From assembly GCA_905235395.1 (NCBI GenBank), contig CAJOLN010000005.1, positions 1 through 39,809 of the forward strand: 39,809 nucleotides of DNA. Reading direction: 5' to 3'. A program made the translations under genes and the position numbers. Below, piece by piece: positions 26,803-36,207 of the stretch. The notes beneath the pieces were generated by a model. It ran no database searches and was not told where the DNA came from. It saw only the letters and a list, made by a program, of their open reading frames with translations. Within the stretch, counting starts at the first letter, position 1, and every line of letters begins with the position of its first letter. Source of the stretch: an uncultured Synergistales bacterium (GTDB taxonomy: Bacteria > Synergistota > Synergistia > Synergistales > Aminobacteriaceae).

Positions 26803-27593
26803 CATGCATGACTCCAGAATGTTACGCCGCGTTTCGTTTTCTCGTAAAACTCTATTATGTGCCTTATTTCTGGAATATATTTCTCTTTGTTCACTATTGC
26901 CTCTTCAAGTGATTCTGTGAAGCGTCTGTGCTTATCATAAAGCTCACGGTAGAACCTGTATATCTCCTTAATGATCTCTGTTGTGAATCCGCTTCTTTCA
27001 AGTCCAACTTTGTTCAAGCCCGTCAATCTTAAAGGCTCACCTGAGGCAAGCGTGTAATGAGGCACATCTTTTGAGACACGGTACAGCCCTCCTATCATGC
27101 AGTAATCTCCAATCCTGACGAACTGATGTACTCCTGCCATTCCTCCGAAGACTGTATGATCTCCAACTTCAACAAACCCTGAAAGCCCGACCTTATTCGC
27201 AATCGTAACGTAATCTCCGACATGAACATTATGTGCAAAGTGTACGCTGTCCATTATGAAACAGTCATTGCCAATTACAGTTTCATTTCCTTCTCCTGTC
27301 GCACGGTTCACTGTTACGTTCTCGCGAATGAGATTATTATTTCCAATTCGCACATACGAAACTTCTCCCTTGTAGGAATGATCCTGAGGTTCTCCTCCGA
27401 TTGCTGTATACTCACAGATTTTGCAGTTGCTTCCAATTGAAACATAATCATGAACGCTCACATACGCAATAAGTTCTGTACCTGATCCTATTCTCACACT
27501 GTCTCCGATTACACAGAACGGGCCGATTTTTACTCCGTCTCCTAGTTCTGCATGACGTGATACGATTGCTGACGGGTGAACAATGACACTCAA
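26802..27593 (-). CDS. lpxA: UDP-N-acetylglucosamine acyltransferase LpxA
   Basis: 263 residues, first enzyme of lipid A synthesis; it moves a 3-hydroxyacyl chain from ACP to UDP-GlcNAc. Left-handed beta-helix hexapeptide repeats run through residues 10-190 (VKIGPFCVIGDSVRIG and similar). DSVHFAHNVHVGDYV contains the catalytic His, and the C-terminus is the usual helical cap. The start is TTG with AGGAGG seven bases upstream, overlapping the fabZ stop (TTGA). It is the last gene of the envelope operon. Confidence 0.95.
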   Translation of the reverse strand: MSVIVHPSAIVSRHAELGDGVKIGPFCVIGDSVRIGSGTELIAYVSVHDYVSIGSNCKICEYTAIGGEPQDHSYKGEVSYVRIGNNNLIRENVTVNRATGEGNETVIGNDCFIMDSVHFAHNVHVGDYVTIANKVGLSGFVEVGDHTVFGGMAGVHQFVRIGDYCMIGGLYRVSKDVPHYTLASGEPLRLTGLNKVGLERSGFTTEIIKEIYRFYRELYDKHRRFTESLEEAIVNKEKYIPEIRHIIEFYEKTKRGVTFWSHA

Positions 27594-28054
27594 TTTGAAA
27601 CCTCCTGCTCCTTTGCGAGAGTGTCACCTATTATTGTGAGGAATTCTGCTTCAGCAACAAGTTCATCATCAACGTATGCCTCTGCTTTTGCTTTCGCTGA
27701 TGATTTTCTTACATTCGTGAGTTCCGCTCTCGTTACTAGTTTATCTCCTGGTCTCACGGGTTTTCGGAAGCGTGCTTTATCTATACCTGTCAGAAATGCT
27801 ATCTTCTTTCCCTGTTCCCTTCCCAGCTTTATGCCTAGTAAAACGCTCGTTACCTGTCCCATGCTCTCAAGAATCATTACGCCCGGCATCACTGGGTCTT
27901 CTGGAAAATGTCCCGTGAAGAACGGCTCATTTATCGTTACGTTCTTATAGCCGATTATGTGTTCATCATCATAATCTATTATCCTGTCCACCATTAGAAA
28001 CGGATAACGCTGCTTCAGTATTTCTTTCACTCCGAATATGTCTATTTCAGGCAT
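27590..28054 (-). CDS. fabZ: 3-hydroxyacyl-ACP dehydratase FabZ
   Basis: 154 residues, hotdog-fold dehydratase of type II fatty acid synthesis. LKQRYPFLMVDRI, then the active-site HFPEDPVMPGVMILESMGQ with its His and Glu, then KARFRKPVRPGD. I choose ATG 28054 because AGGAG is nine bases upstream. The ATG six bases earlier would be too close. The start lies within the lpxC 3' end and the stop overlaps lpxA. FabZ and LpxA compete for or share hydroxyacyl-ACP, which explains their pairing. Confidence 0.95.
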   Translation of the reverse strand: MPEIDIFGVKEILKQRYPFLMVDRIIDYDDEHIIGYKNVTINEPFFTGHFPEDPVMPGVMILESMGQVTSVLLGIKLGREQGKKIAFLTGIDKARFRKPVRPGDKLVTRAELTNVRKSSAKAKAEAYVDDELVAEAEFLTIIGDTLAKEQEVSN

Positions 28055-28862
28055 TATCATTTTCTCCTCTCAATTTTTCTGACAGCCTCAAATGCAGTTC
28101 ATGCCCTGCCTTCATTGCTATTATATGTGCCTTCAATGGTCTTCCGATTGCGGCAAGGTCTCCAATCAAATCTAACGCTTTATGTCTCACGAATTCATTA
28201 GGCCACCTCAATCCACCAGATGCATGAATGCCATTCTCAGAAATTGCTATTGCGTTGTCGAATGTTCCGCCTAATGCCATTCCGTGAGCACGAAGATATT
28301 CTATATCAGACAACATTGCGAATGTCCTCGCGTTTGAGATATTTATATAATAATTCTCAGGTGTGAATATGAAATCAAAAACCTGCGCACCTATATACTT
28401 ATACTCAACTGTGTACGTTATGCGAATATCATCGCATGGAAACGCAGCTACAAATCTTCGTCTGTCATCACCATACACAATTAGAGGTTCAGAAATTCTC
28501 AATGCGTCCTGTGAAATCGATTCAGCACATGAATTTTTCTTTATCTCATCGCATAACGTTCTTGCACACCCGTCTAACGCAGGCATCTCTCCTCCCTTCA
28601 CACTCACACGAACTCCCGAATATATTCCCATTCCGTATAGCGCAGAAAATACATGTTCGCATGTTCGTATTCTCTCGCCATTTGGAAAAATATAATCTGA
28701 TCCTCTGTTTGTCCCGCTGAGATTCATTTTCTCTATTGGCATTTCATTTTCACCTGAGCGAATCAAAATCGAATCTGAATCACATGGCTCAATAATTACT
28801 TCACATTCACGCCCGGAATGAAGGCCAATCCCTTTTAATATAATTTTCCCGTTCAGCTTCAT
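28047..28862 (-). CDS. lpxC: UDP-3-O-acyl-N-acetylglucosamine deacetylase LpxC
   Basis: 271 residues, zinc hydrolase for the committed step of lipid A synthesis. Motifs: GIGLHSG at the N-terminus, CEHVFSAL (zinc His), [15 protein letters not shown], and [15 protein letters not shown] with the second His and the Asp ligand, then AGHELH with the catalytic His. It is a little shorter than the E. coli enzyme (305). The start overlaps the lpxD stop (ATGA). Confidence 0.95.
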   Translation of the reverse strand: MKLNGKIILKGIGLHSGRECEVIIEPCDSDSILIRSGENEMPIEKMNLSGTNRGSDYIFPNGERIRTCEHVFSALYGMGIYSGVRVSVKGGEMPALDGCARTLCDEIKKNSCAESISQDALRISEPLIVYGDDRRRFVAAFPCDDIRITYTVEYKYIGAQVFDFIFTPENYYINISNARTFAMLSDIEYLRAHGMALGGTFDNAIAISENGIHASGGLRWPNEFVRHKALDLIGDLAAIGRPLKAHIIAMKAGHELHLRLSEKLRGENDNA

Positions 28863-29836
28863 GATTTTTGCATTTCCTCAACCTTTTTCTCAAGCATTCG
28901 TATTCTCTTGTACAGTGACGGCAAATCCGCCGCAAGAACTAACGCACGTTTTGCTTCGTTATGCGGCCTCGCAGGGAAACCTGACACAACACTGTTTGCA
29001 GGAAGGTCATTCGTTACTCCGCAGCGGCCTGCTATTATCGTGTTCGCTCCGATATGAACATGATCCGTTATTCCAGCCTGAATTGACATCGTTACGTTAT
29101 CTTCAAGCACTGTGCTTCCTCCTATGCCTGACATTGAACATAATATGCAATTCTTACCGACTATTACGTTATGCCCTATCTGAACGTGATTGTCTATTTT
29201 CGTTCCTGAACCTATCACCGTATCTCTCATTGTCCCTCTGTCTATTGCTGTGCATGCTCCGATTTCTACATCATCACCGATAATCACTCCTCCTATTTGA
29301 GGAATTTTCACGAGACCTTCAGCCGTGCGTTCAAAGCCAAACCCGTCACAGCCAATCACAGCACCAGAATGAATTATGCAGTTTTTTCCTACATGAACAT
29401 TCTGAATCAGTACTGCATGAGGCTCAATGATTGTGCCTTCTTCTACGGTGCAGTTATCTCCTACATACGCAAACGCAGATATGTATGCGTCTGGTGAAAT
29501 ACTTGCTGTTAATGATACTTCTGCTTTGGAATTTATGCCTTTGAGTTTGATTTTCTGAGATGAAAAAATTTCTGTTAACTTCGGAAGCAATGCACGAGGG
29601 TTTATGCATATTATGCCGTCATGCTTCGTGTTTTCAAAAAATTCTTTTGGTGCTGCAATTGCTGTTTCAGGATTCAAATTTTCAAGTGCTTTCTTGTCCC
29701 AGATTACACACAGCGATTCCGAATCTGCATTTTCCGGAGAAGCTATGCGTTTAACTTTGTGATTTGAATTTCCTGACACAATTATTGATTCATCTTTTAA
29801 TTTTTCTGCGAGTGCCTCTAATGTTATCCCGCTCAT
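28859..29836 (-). CDS. lpxD: UDP-3-O-acylglucosamine N-acyltransferase LpxD
   Basis: 325 residues. The N-terminal uridine-binding domain begins [13 protein letters not shown] long hexapeptide beta-helix (about 105-300) contains [19 protein letters not shown], a segment diagnostic of LpxD, and [14 protein letters not shown] with the catalytic His. I start at ATG 29836, preceded by AAGGGGG. The longer in-frame start at 29887 would overlap the upstream gene and adds 17 residues outside the family. Confidence 0.94.
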   Translation of the reverse strand: MSGITLEALAEKLKDESIIVSGNSNHKVKRIASPENADSESLCVIWDKKALENLNPETAIAAPKEFFENTKHDGIICINPRALLPKLTEIFSSQKIKLKGINSKAEVSLTASISPDAYISAFAYVGDNCTVEEGTIIEPHAVLIQNVHVGKNCIIHSGAVIGCDGFGFERTAEGLVKIPQIGGVIIGDDVEIGACTAIDRGTMRDTVIGSGTKIDNHVQIGHNVIVGKNCILCSMSGIGGSTVLEDNVTMSIQAGITDHVHIGANTIIAGRCGVTNDLPANSVVSGFPARPHNEAKRALVLAADLPSLYKRIRMLEKKVEEMQKS

Positions 29837-29867
29837 TATGATTTCGTTCCCCCTTTTTACGTTTATG

Positions 29868-31124
29868 TTAGAAGTGCCATGTTCCACGTACCCCTATTTT
29901 ATTATCACCTGTATTGTCATAATATATTTCAATCGATATATGTTCATCAAGTACATAACCTAATGCCGCTTCATGTGCTTCAAGTTCGGGACTGTAACGC
30001 CACAACGCATAAGGTCTTCTGATTCTGACCGGTATATATTGAAACCTGAAAAAATATTTGTTTTCCGGCCATTGATTTTCTATTCCTGCCCAGAAATTAT
30101 TAAAGAGTTCAAAGCGTCCGCCGATTCGATTCGTTACGCCGAAGTCTTCAAGTGAAAATAAAAGTTCTGCATAAAATTCTGTGTGAAAACTCCAGTTCGG
30201 ACTATAACCGAAGAATGCTCCTGCTTCAGGGTAACGTTCATTCAGACCTGCGTATGCTGATACCCATACCTGAAAGAAAAAATTTTCACTGTCAACATTT
30301 GCCTGAAGTCCTGAAACTTTGCCTGGAGAAAATTTTATGTTCACGTATGCTTTCATGTTCTCTACCGTGTGCCTGTCCTCAAGAAAATCTTGTGCAAATG
30401 TCTCAATCTCTCCTTTATGACGTTCTGCCCATTTCACTGGTACACCGATTAAAGGTGACAAAGCAGGAATGAGAATAGATTCGAGATACGAACGGAACAT
30501 CACAGGAAGAGTTCGCGAATATATTTCAGGTTTCACTGCGAGTATCATAGAATCACCGGGCCTGAATGATAAGTTTATGAGTGTGCTGTTAGGTGAAATA
30601 TAAATCTGCTGAGTGAAATTCCAGCCAGGAAGTCTCAAATCAATTATCTTCTTCAATCTCTCACGCAATGCTTCATCTGCCCATGTCAATGCGCTCTGCG
30701 GCAATTCATCAACTATACCCGCAATCTCTTCTGACATTCCCGCTGTATCATCATCAAACCATTTAAGCGAAATACCACGCAAATCAGGAGAAAGTATTTT
30801 CACGTCAGCATGAATGAGTTCATCTTTATGCGGCACAAAAAAAATTGCAGGCCCTTCACGTTCTGCTTTGACATGAACTTCATAACCTGCAAATAATCTC
30901 GATGCTACTACTGCTAATGTCCCTTCGCGGTCTATATCGGGTGTATTCGGAATTTCAGACCATACTGCATTTAAGCTCCTGATAACTGCACCTTCAAGCC
31001 ATGAAGGCAACCCTGAGACCGTGAGAGCATGAGAGCATGACGCATAAACCAGAAGGAAGACGACGATGCTAGAACATTTCGCCGAAACCGAAATACGTTT
31101 TGTTCTCGTCTTCACCCTTCGCAT
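29868..31124 (-). CDS. Exported protein with barrel-like C-terminus, function unknown
   Basis: About 418 residues. A basic N-terminus and hydrophobic segment ([16 protein letters not shown]) form a signal peptide. The middle has mixed alpha/beta character. From about residue 270 on, alternating aromatic and hydrophobic strands dominate ([36 protein letters not shown]), and the protein ends in GVRGTWHF. A terminal Phe in a final strand is the classic signal recognised by BamA. I infer an outer-membrane barrel or barrel-associated protein. It occupies the slot between bamA and lpxD where skp/ompH often lies. Its start lies within the bamA 3' end; ATG 31124 and GTG 31133 are both possible and neither has a good ribosome-binding site. 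Confidence 0.6.
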   Translation of the reverse strand: MRRVKTRTKRISVSAKCSSIVVFLLVYASCSHALTVSGLPSWLEGAVIRSLNAVWSEIPNTPDIDREGTLAVVASRLFAGYEVHVKAEREGPAIFFVPHKDELIHADVKILSPDLRGISLKWFDDDTAGMSEEIAGIVDELPQSALTWADEALRERLKKIIDLRLPGWNFTQQIYISPNSTLINLSFRPGDSMILAVKPEIYSRTLPVMFRSYLESILIPALSPLIGVPVKWAERHKGEIETFAQDFLEDRHTVENMKAYVNIKFSPGKVSGLQANVDSENFFFQVWVSAYAGLNERYPEAGAFFGYSPNWSFHTEFYAELLFSLEDFGVTNRIGGRFELFNNFWAGIENQWPENKYFFRFQYIPVRIRRPYALWRYSPELEAHEAALGYVLDEHISIEIYYDNTGDNKIGVRGTWHF

Positions 31125-32805
31125 AATCAACACGCAAATTCCCGAACGGTGTTTTAACTCTTAATCCCAGTCCGAAATTATCGTGATAGTTGCTCCAGTC
31201 CATATTAGTATCAGCGTTGCCTATGTCGTAAAATCCAACAATCGATAACGAAGAACTAACCGGAACTCTCAGCTCGAAGTTTCCGAGATAAAAATTGCTT
31301 CCCTCGAATGAACGTGAGTTATATCCTCTGAGCGTATTCATTCCTCCCAGTGAATATCTCGCGAATGAAGGCAATTCATCTTCAGTTGCTGAACCTATTC
31401 TCACTCGTGCCGCAAACAATAACGGGTTCTCATCTGTCCATGAACCTGATGTGTCCGCTATCCCTGCTACTATTTTATTCAGCGGGGCGTAAAGTCTTGC
31501 CTGTGTCCAGTATTTCAGGTAGCTGTATTCTCCTCCGAGAAACTCAACTGCCTGCTCAAAATTCGTATCCCACACGAAGCCTTTAGGATATGGCGAATAT
31601 GGATCACGTTTATCCCACACAAATTGAAGCTCTACTGTCTGATTCGTTCCGTCCCACGGGGTCAAATCATCAATGTAACCAGGTATTGCGTTATGCATGT
31701 TCTCATAGTCCGCGTGTTCATGCCTCAGCGTTAAGAACCAGCTCCAATCTTCATTTGAAAATTTTCTGCCTATTCCTGCATATACGCTCGTGGTTTTTTC
31801 ATCGAATTCAAACTGTTTCCTTCCACGCCTGTAGTAATACCTGTCTTTATAATTTCTGTATCTTGCGCCTACTGTCCAGCCGAATGTGTGAGCGTCCATG
31901 TATGGGCTTGATAAACTTGTCCAGTATGTTGCATCATCACCCTCATTGAATCCAATCTCAAATTTTATTCCTCGTCCGAACATATTCGTATCGCTGTACG
32001 TTAATCCTCCTGCTATACCGCTCTCGCTTCCGTATGCAAGGTTCAATCCTACTGAGGCTGTCCTCTTTTCCTTCACCGTGATTATTAAATCAACAAGCCC
32101 GTCTGAATTTTCAGGGACATCAAACGCTACATTCACGTCTTCAAAGAATCCGAGACCCTGAAGTTTTCCAAGCTGATGACGGAAATGCGTCACGTTGAAT
32201 ATATCTCCTTCCTTCAGCTTTATCTCGCGTCTGATTACATACGTCTTCGTTTTCGTATTGCCCTGTATGATTACGTCCCCTACTTTGGGTTCAAGAATCG
32301 TCACGTAGATATTCCCGCCCTCTATCTGAACGTCAGACACACGAACCATAACGTAGCCGTCTTTGTGATATTTCTCCTGAATTCTGTCTAAGTCATTTCG
32401 GAAAAAATTTCTGTTGAACGTTGTTCCTACTTGCGATAAAACTTCCTTCATCAATTGATCGTCAGTGTAAAGCGTATTGCCTGTGAATGTTATTGCTTCG
32501 ATTATTGGATTCTCACGCACAGAAAACATTACGGATACGCCGCCGCCTTCCGGTCTCATCTCCGCATCAGCGAACGAGAAAAATCCCTGTTCGTATATCG
32601 CCTCAATGTCCGAACGTATCATATCACGGCTCATCGTCATTCCTGGCTTCGTGTCTACTACGTTCAGTATGTACTCCGTCGCTATATTCTCATTGCCTGT
32701 AACTCCGACAGACGTAATTTGTACAACCTGCTCTTCTGCGGAATATGCTAATGACGGAACAAGAATAAGAATGATAACAGCTAAAAATTTTATGTATTGC
32801 CTCAT
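31069..32805 (-). CDS. bamA: Outer-membrane protein assembly factor BamA (three POTRA domains)
   Basis: 578 residues. After a signal peptide (MRQYIKFLAVIILIL, then SLAYSA) come three POTRA repeats, roughly 27-99, 100-177 and 178-250 from this start. Their starts are ITSVGVTGNENI, IEAITFTGNTLY and VIIQGNTKTKTYVI. A 16-strand Omp85 barrel follows, with the loop-6 motif NTLRGYNSRSF and the C-terminal GFGEMF. E. coli BamA has five POTRAs. I choose ATG 32805, which begins the signal peptide and has AAGGGAGAG 12 bases upstream, rather than ATG 32829. It heads the LPS gene cluster. Confidence 0.92.
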   Translation of the reverse strand: MRQYIKFLAVIILILVPSLAYSAEEQVVQITSVGVTGNENIATEYILNVVDTKPGMTMSRDMIRSDIEAIYEQGFFSFADAEMRPEGGGVSVMFSVRENPIIEAITFTGNTLYTDDQLMKEVLSQVGTTFNRNFFRNDLDRIQEKYHKDGYVMVRVSDVQIEGGNIYVTILEPKVGDVIIQGNTKTKTYVIRREIKLKEGDIFNVTHFRHQLGKLQGLGFFEDVNVAFDVPENSDGLVDLIITVKEKRTASVGLNLAYGSESGIAGGLTYSDTNMFGRGIKFEIGFNEGDDATYWTSLSSPYMDAHTFGWTVGARYRNYKDRYYYRRGRKQFEFDEKTTSVYAGIGRKFSNEDWSWFLTLRHEHADYENMHNAIPGYIDDLTPWDGTNQTVELQFVWDKRDPYSPYPKGFVWDTNFEQAVEFLGGEYSYLKYWTQARLYAPLNKIVAGIADTSGSWTDENPLLFAARVRIGSATEDELPSFARYSLGGMNTLRGYNSRSFEGSNFYLGNFELRVPVSSSLSIVGFYDIGNADTNMDWSNYHDNFGLGLRVKTPFGNLRVDYAKGEDENKTYFGFGEMF

Positions 32806-32837
32806 GACAAATAAACACTCTCCCTTCATTTATGCGT

Positions 32838-33395
32838 CTATTTTTTTATGCTTATCACTGAAGAATTTTCCTTCAATGCTCTCTGCCCTGTCTGTACTAA
32901 CGATAACACTTTATCATAAGGTACTGTCTTTTGTGATATCGGCTTCGGATTCTCTGATGCTTTCCTCTGCGTTACCTGCCTTCGTGATGATCTTTTTTCC
33001 GGCTTTTCCGGCTTTGATGTTGCTTTCACTTCCGGCTTTTCATATTCACGCACTATTATTATTGGCTTAGGCTGAGTCTGCGTTAATGCTTTCATCTCTT
33101 CCGTTACTGTCATTGAAGGCACATTATCTTTTTCAAGCGGGGTAACATAAAAGAGAATCACAACAGCGGCAAGTGATACACATCTAAAAAAACTTAATGT
33201 CATATTGTTAAGTGATTTATGCTTTGAAGGTTTCACTTTCTGCCACACATCATTACGTAGATTCTCAAGGTCTGCGCATGCACATTCAGCTTCCATTAAC
33301 GCACTCTCAATCGCACCATCACTGTATGACTTTTTAAGTCTTTCAAGCCAGCGTATTATACCTGCTACTTTTTTGTCTACTGCACAGCGTCTCAA
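32838..33395 (-). CDS. Single-pass membrane protein downstream of the sigma factor; possible anti-sigma or envelope protein
   Basis: About 185 residues, not recognised. A predicted cytoplasmic helical part (about 70 residues: IIRWLERLKKS, ALMEAECACADLENLRNDV) precedes one TM near 72-87 (CVSLAAVVILFYVTP). A basic, Pro/Lys-rich outer segment (PEVKATSKPEKPEKR) with VPYDKVLSLVQTGQRAL follows. The layout resembles sigma-linked membrane regulators. No zinc anti-sigma motif is visible. TTG 33395 is chosen because AAAGGGG lies nine bases before it. An upstream start at 33428 would overlap the sigma gene by 29 bases. It is 4 bases after the sigma stop and 32 before bamA. Confidence 0.6.
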   Translation of the reverse strand: MRRCAVDKKVAGIIRWLERLKKSYSDGAIESALMEAECACADLENLRNDVWQKVKPSKHKSLNNMTLSFFRCVSLAAVVILFYVTPLEKDNVPSMTVTEEMKALTQTQPKPIIIVREYEKPEVKATSKPEKPEKRSSRRQVTQRKASENPKPISQKTVPYDKVLSLVQTGQRALKENSSVISIKK

Positions 33396-33399
33396 ATGT

Positions 33400-33954
33400 T
33401 CACACCCCTTTTGCTGCCTGAAGTCCAAGCCAGCCCCGAATTTTTGCTATTGCTGTTCTTCTGAGCCTGTATACATGACTGACATCAAGTTTCTTTTCGC
33501 TCGCAACGTCTTTAGGTTTCTTGCCCTCAAAAAATAATGCGGTTACGATTTCCGCTTCACGTCCTTCAAGTTTCGATATGCTCTGTGATACATCAAGCCA
33601 TTCATCTTCTCCTTCATCATAATTTTCTGATACGAGCCATTCATCAGGAACAGGAAGAGGAGCTTTCTTCTCTGAACGTTCAAGCATGTTTATTATCTGG
33701 CCATGTATCTTATGATATGCATACGTTGAAAACTTGAATTCGCGTTCAGGTTCAAACTTATCAACCGCACGAATCAATGCGAGCATTCCTTCCTGAATTA
33801 TGTCCTGCTTCAGCTCAGTATCATTCACATGAATCTTCCCTGCAATCCAGAACACTAAAGGACGATACGCAACAATTAATTCTTCACGGGCTCCAATATC
33901 TCCATATGCACAGAGCTTCCATAATTCACGCTCACGTTCAGGCTCAAGGCTCAT
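33400..33954 (-). CDS. Sigma-70-family (FliA/SigF-like) RNA polymerase sigma factor
   Basis: 184 residues. Region 2 is clear: ELKQDIIQEGMLALIRAVDK, then FKFSTYAYHKIHGQIINML. A region-4 helix-turn-helix is at the C-terminus: LEGREAEIVTALFFEGKKPK, then VSHVYRLRRTAIAKI. The region between is short, so region 3 is reduced or absent. That makes it a small group 3/4 sigma. The start overlaps the histidine phosphatase stop (ATGA). Being in the bamA-lpx operon suggests control of envelope genes or a lineage-specific response; its regulon cannot be read here. Confidence 0.85.
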   Translation of the reverse strand: MSLEPERERELWKLCAYGDIGAREELIVAYRPLVFWIAGKIHVNDTELKQDIIQEGMLALIRAVDKFEPEREFKFSTYAYHKIHGQIINMLERSEKKAPLPVPDEWLVSENYDEGEDEWLDVSQSISKLEGREAEIVTALFFEGKKPKDVASEKKLDVSHVYRLRRTAIAKIRGWLGLQAAKGV

Positions 33955-34622
33955 AATTTTTTACCCCACACAGGCAACTTCTGACCGTAAGCACCTGCCC
34001 TGATATGCAAGTCATCATTTGCGAACGCTAAACATGCTCTTCCGTAACGCATTTCGATTCCGCTTATGGCACAGTTAGACACGTCCATATTCCATGTCTT
34101 ATGAGGATCCAATCCCGTTAAGACAGCGTAAAGTGCTCTGATGATTCCTCCATGTGAGACCGCAATAATACGTTTATGCCCTTCATTTAAAAATCTCTTC
34201 ACGGCTCGCGATAATCTTTCGGAGATTTCATTCCATGTCTCTGCACCTTCAGGAGGATTGAAGAATGGATCTGCTCTCCATCGTGAGAACACTTCATGCT
34301 GTTCACGTTCAAGACCTGGAATCGATTGCCCTTCCCATGATGCAAAATCTATTTCCTGAAGTTCATTCATTATGACTGGGGTAATGTTATGTCTTTCTGC
34401 AATTGCATTCGCTGTATATAATGCACGGTCAAGAGGACTTGAGTATATCACTTCAGGAGGCCATGAAGATAAACGTTCGGACAATGCATGAGCCTGACGC
34501 TTTCCTTCTTCTGTAAGCTGTATATTAGTTTTGCCCTGAAACCTTAACTCTTTGTTCCATTCTGTTTGTCCATGACGCGCTAATATTACACGGCAGGGTT
34601 CGTTTGATTCTCTGGCTGTCAA
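33951..34622 (-). CDS. Histidine phosphatase (phosphoglycerate mutase-like) family protein
   Basis: 223 residues. The catalytic motif LARHGQTEWN near residues 14-23 carries the phospho-accepting His. The second-half AVSHGGIIRALYAVLTG carries the other His. SSPLDRALYTANAI and LQEIDFASWEG are typical of the CobC/GpmB branch. The substrate (sugar phosphate, nucleotide or cobalamin precursor) cannot be decided. The start is TTG. It is the first gene of the long envelope operon and shares an ATGA overlap with the sigma-factor gene. Confidence 0.88.
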   Translation of the reverse strand: MTARESNEPCRVILARHGQTEWNKELRFQGKTNIQLTEEGKRQAHALSERLSSWPPEVIYSSPLDRALYTANAIAERHNITPVIMNELQEIDFASWEGQSIPGLEREQHEVFSRWRADPFFNPPEGAETWNEISERLSRAVKRFLNEGHKRIIAVSHGGIIRALYAVLTGLDPHKTWNMDVSNCAISGIEMRYGRACLAFANDDLHIRAGAYGQKLPVWGKKL

Positions 34623-34668
34623 AATATATTTGCGCCTCTCTCTTATTCTTGTCTATGTAATTTTTGCA

Positions 34669-34677
34669 ATTATAGCA
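34669..34677 (-). promoter_or_regulatory. Extended -10 promoter of the envelope operon
   Basis: The minus strand reads TGCTATAAT, 47-55 bases before the TTG start at 34622. It is identical to the extended -10 of the ankyrin gene. It lies between divergent operons; the plus-strand his genes start at 34737. Confidence 0.5.
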
Positions 34678-34736
34678 TGAGTGTTTTTGCTGTATGTTAT
34701 CATTACCAGAAAAAACGGAGAATGATTTTCACAATT

Positions 34737-35588
34737 ATGTTAAGACCAGAAGAAAAAGCAGCTCTTTCACTAAGAGAGATTTATGAATCACATGGTTATT
34801 CTTTCTATCGAATGAGCCGCTTTGAGGAATATGATTTTTACGCCGACAAAAAAGATTTTTTCGCTTCAAAAGCAATTCTCACTTTCACAGACATAAACGG
34901 TAAGCTCATGGCCCTTCGTCCTGATGTAACGCTGTCTATCATCAAGCATGCTAAAAATGATTCGCTGCAAAAGTTCTATTACGATGAAAAAGTGTATCGT
35001 GTTCCTAAAAACGCAGATTCATTTCACGAAATCTCACAGGCAGGTGTTGAATGCATTGGTTCACTCAGAGATGAAGATGTGCGTGATGTAATTGAACTCG
35101 CAGTTATGAGCCTGAGACTCATTGCAGGGACTCGAAGATGCATTCTCGATATTGCAGACGCAGGAGTGATTACGAATTTGCTGAAGGGAAATGAGAAACG
35201 CGATGAGATATTGAAATGTCTCGCTGAGAAAAATATTCATGGCCTGAAAAGATTTAATGCACCAGAGAATTTAATTTTGCTCGCAGAGATTCAGGATTCA
35301 CCAGACAAAGCACTTAATGTTCTCGAAGGCATAACAGATTCACATTGTCTCGGAGTTCTCGAAGGAATGAATGAATATTACGATGAACTAAGAATAGACT
35401 TCTCTGCGGTGAACAATCTGAACTACTATAACGGAATTGTCTTCAAGGGGTTCATTGAGGGAATACCGGAAAGCATAATATCAGGAGGAGAATATGACAA
35501 CCTGATTCACATGATGGGAAAAGATTCAAACTCAAGGGCATTAGGTTTCGCAGTGTATCTTGATTTGATTGAAAGGGGAAGTGATTAA
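34737..35588 (+). CDS. hisZ: ATP phosphoribosyltransferase regulatory subunit HisZ
   Basis: About 283 residues, a class II aaRS-like (HisRS-like) protein without tRNA-binding domain. It complexes with short HisG to give active, histidine-regulated ATP phosphoribosyltransferase. Features: LREIYESHGYSFYRMSRFEEYDFY, motif-2-like LMALRPDVTLSIIKHA, KVYRVPK, FHEISQAGVECIG and, near the end, YYNGIVFKGFIEG, SGGEYDNL and ALGFAVYLD. Position next to hisG decides for HisZ over HisS. The start is uncertain: ATG 34737 begins the conserved region but has GGAGA 15 bases away; ATG 34722 is too close to it. Confidence 0.9.
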   Translation: MLRPEEKAALSLREIYESHGYSFYRMSRFEEYDFYADKKDFFASKAILTFTDINGKLMALRPDVTLSIIKHAKNDSLQKFYYDEKVYRVPKNADSFHEISQAGVECIGSLRDEDVRDVIELAVMSLRLIAGTRRCILDIADAGVITNLLKGNEKRDEILKCLAEKNIHGLKRFNAPENLILLAEIQDSPDKALNVLEGITDSHCLGVLEGMNEYYDELRIDFSAVNNLNYYNGIVFKGFIEGIPESIISGGEYDNLIHMMGKDSNSRALGFAVYLDLIERGSD

Positions 35589-35589
35589 C

Positions 35590-36207
35590 ATGCTTAACAT
35601 TGCGCTTCCAAAAGGCAGATTAGGCGAAAAAGTGTGCAGGTTATTTGCGAAGTCAGGATATGAATTTCCAGGTATGCTCGACAATAACCGTAAACTTGTA
35701 TTCGTGAATGAAGAATTTAATCTGCGCTGCTTCTGGGTAAAACCGTTTGATGTTCCTGTATACGTTGAACGCGGAACAGCAGACATCGGTGTTGCAGGAA
35801 AAGATATTCTGCTTGAACGTAACCCTGATGTATATGAACTCTCAGACCTGAAAACAGGATATTGCAAAATGAGTGTCGCTGCCCGTGAAGACTTCAAAGA
35901 TGATTCACAGAAGATACTTAGAGTAGCTACGGAATTTCCGAACATCGCAAAGAATTATTATGCAGGACATGGCCGCGATATCGATATTATCACCCTCAGA
36001 GGTTCTCTTGAACTTGCACCCGTGTTAGGGCTGTCTGATGTTATAGTTGATATTGTTGAAACAGGAACAACATTACGCGAAAATAATCTTCATGTTCTGA
36101 GTGTAATTGCGGAACTGAGTGCGAGACTGATAGCGAACAAATCAGCATATAAATTCAGGAAAGAAATAATCAGCGAAATAATGAGGAGGCTTGAATCTAA
36201 TTCATGA
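35590..36207 (+). CDS. hisG: ATP phosphoribosyltransferase, short form, HisG
   Basis: 205 residues, catalytic subunit of the first step of histidine synthesis. NIALPKGRLGEKV, RGTADIGVAGKDIL, LRGSLELAPVLGL and the PRPP-binding DIVETGTTLRENN are present. There is no C-terminal regulatory domain, consistent with the HisZ-dependent short form. ATG 35590 follows the hisZ stop by one base and has AGGGGA upstream. A longer in-frame start at 35569 lies inside hisZ and is not favoured. Confidence 0.96.
   Translation: MLNIALPKGRLGEKVCRLFAKSGYEFPGMLDNNRKLVFVNEEFNLRCFWVKPFDVPVYVERGTADIGVAGKDILLERNPDVYELSDLKTGYCKMSVAAREDFKDDSQKILRVATEFPNIAKNYYAGHGRDIDIITLRGSLELAPVLGLSDVIVDIVETGTTLRENNLHVLSVIAELSARLIANKSAYKFRKEIISEIMRRLESNS

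Noticed and set aside
33400-33954. This sigma factor as the target of the STAS/PP2C system at 7.6-15.4 kb
   Set aside because: It is about 18 kb away in a different operon with its own adjacent membrane protein. Nothing in the sequence links the two.
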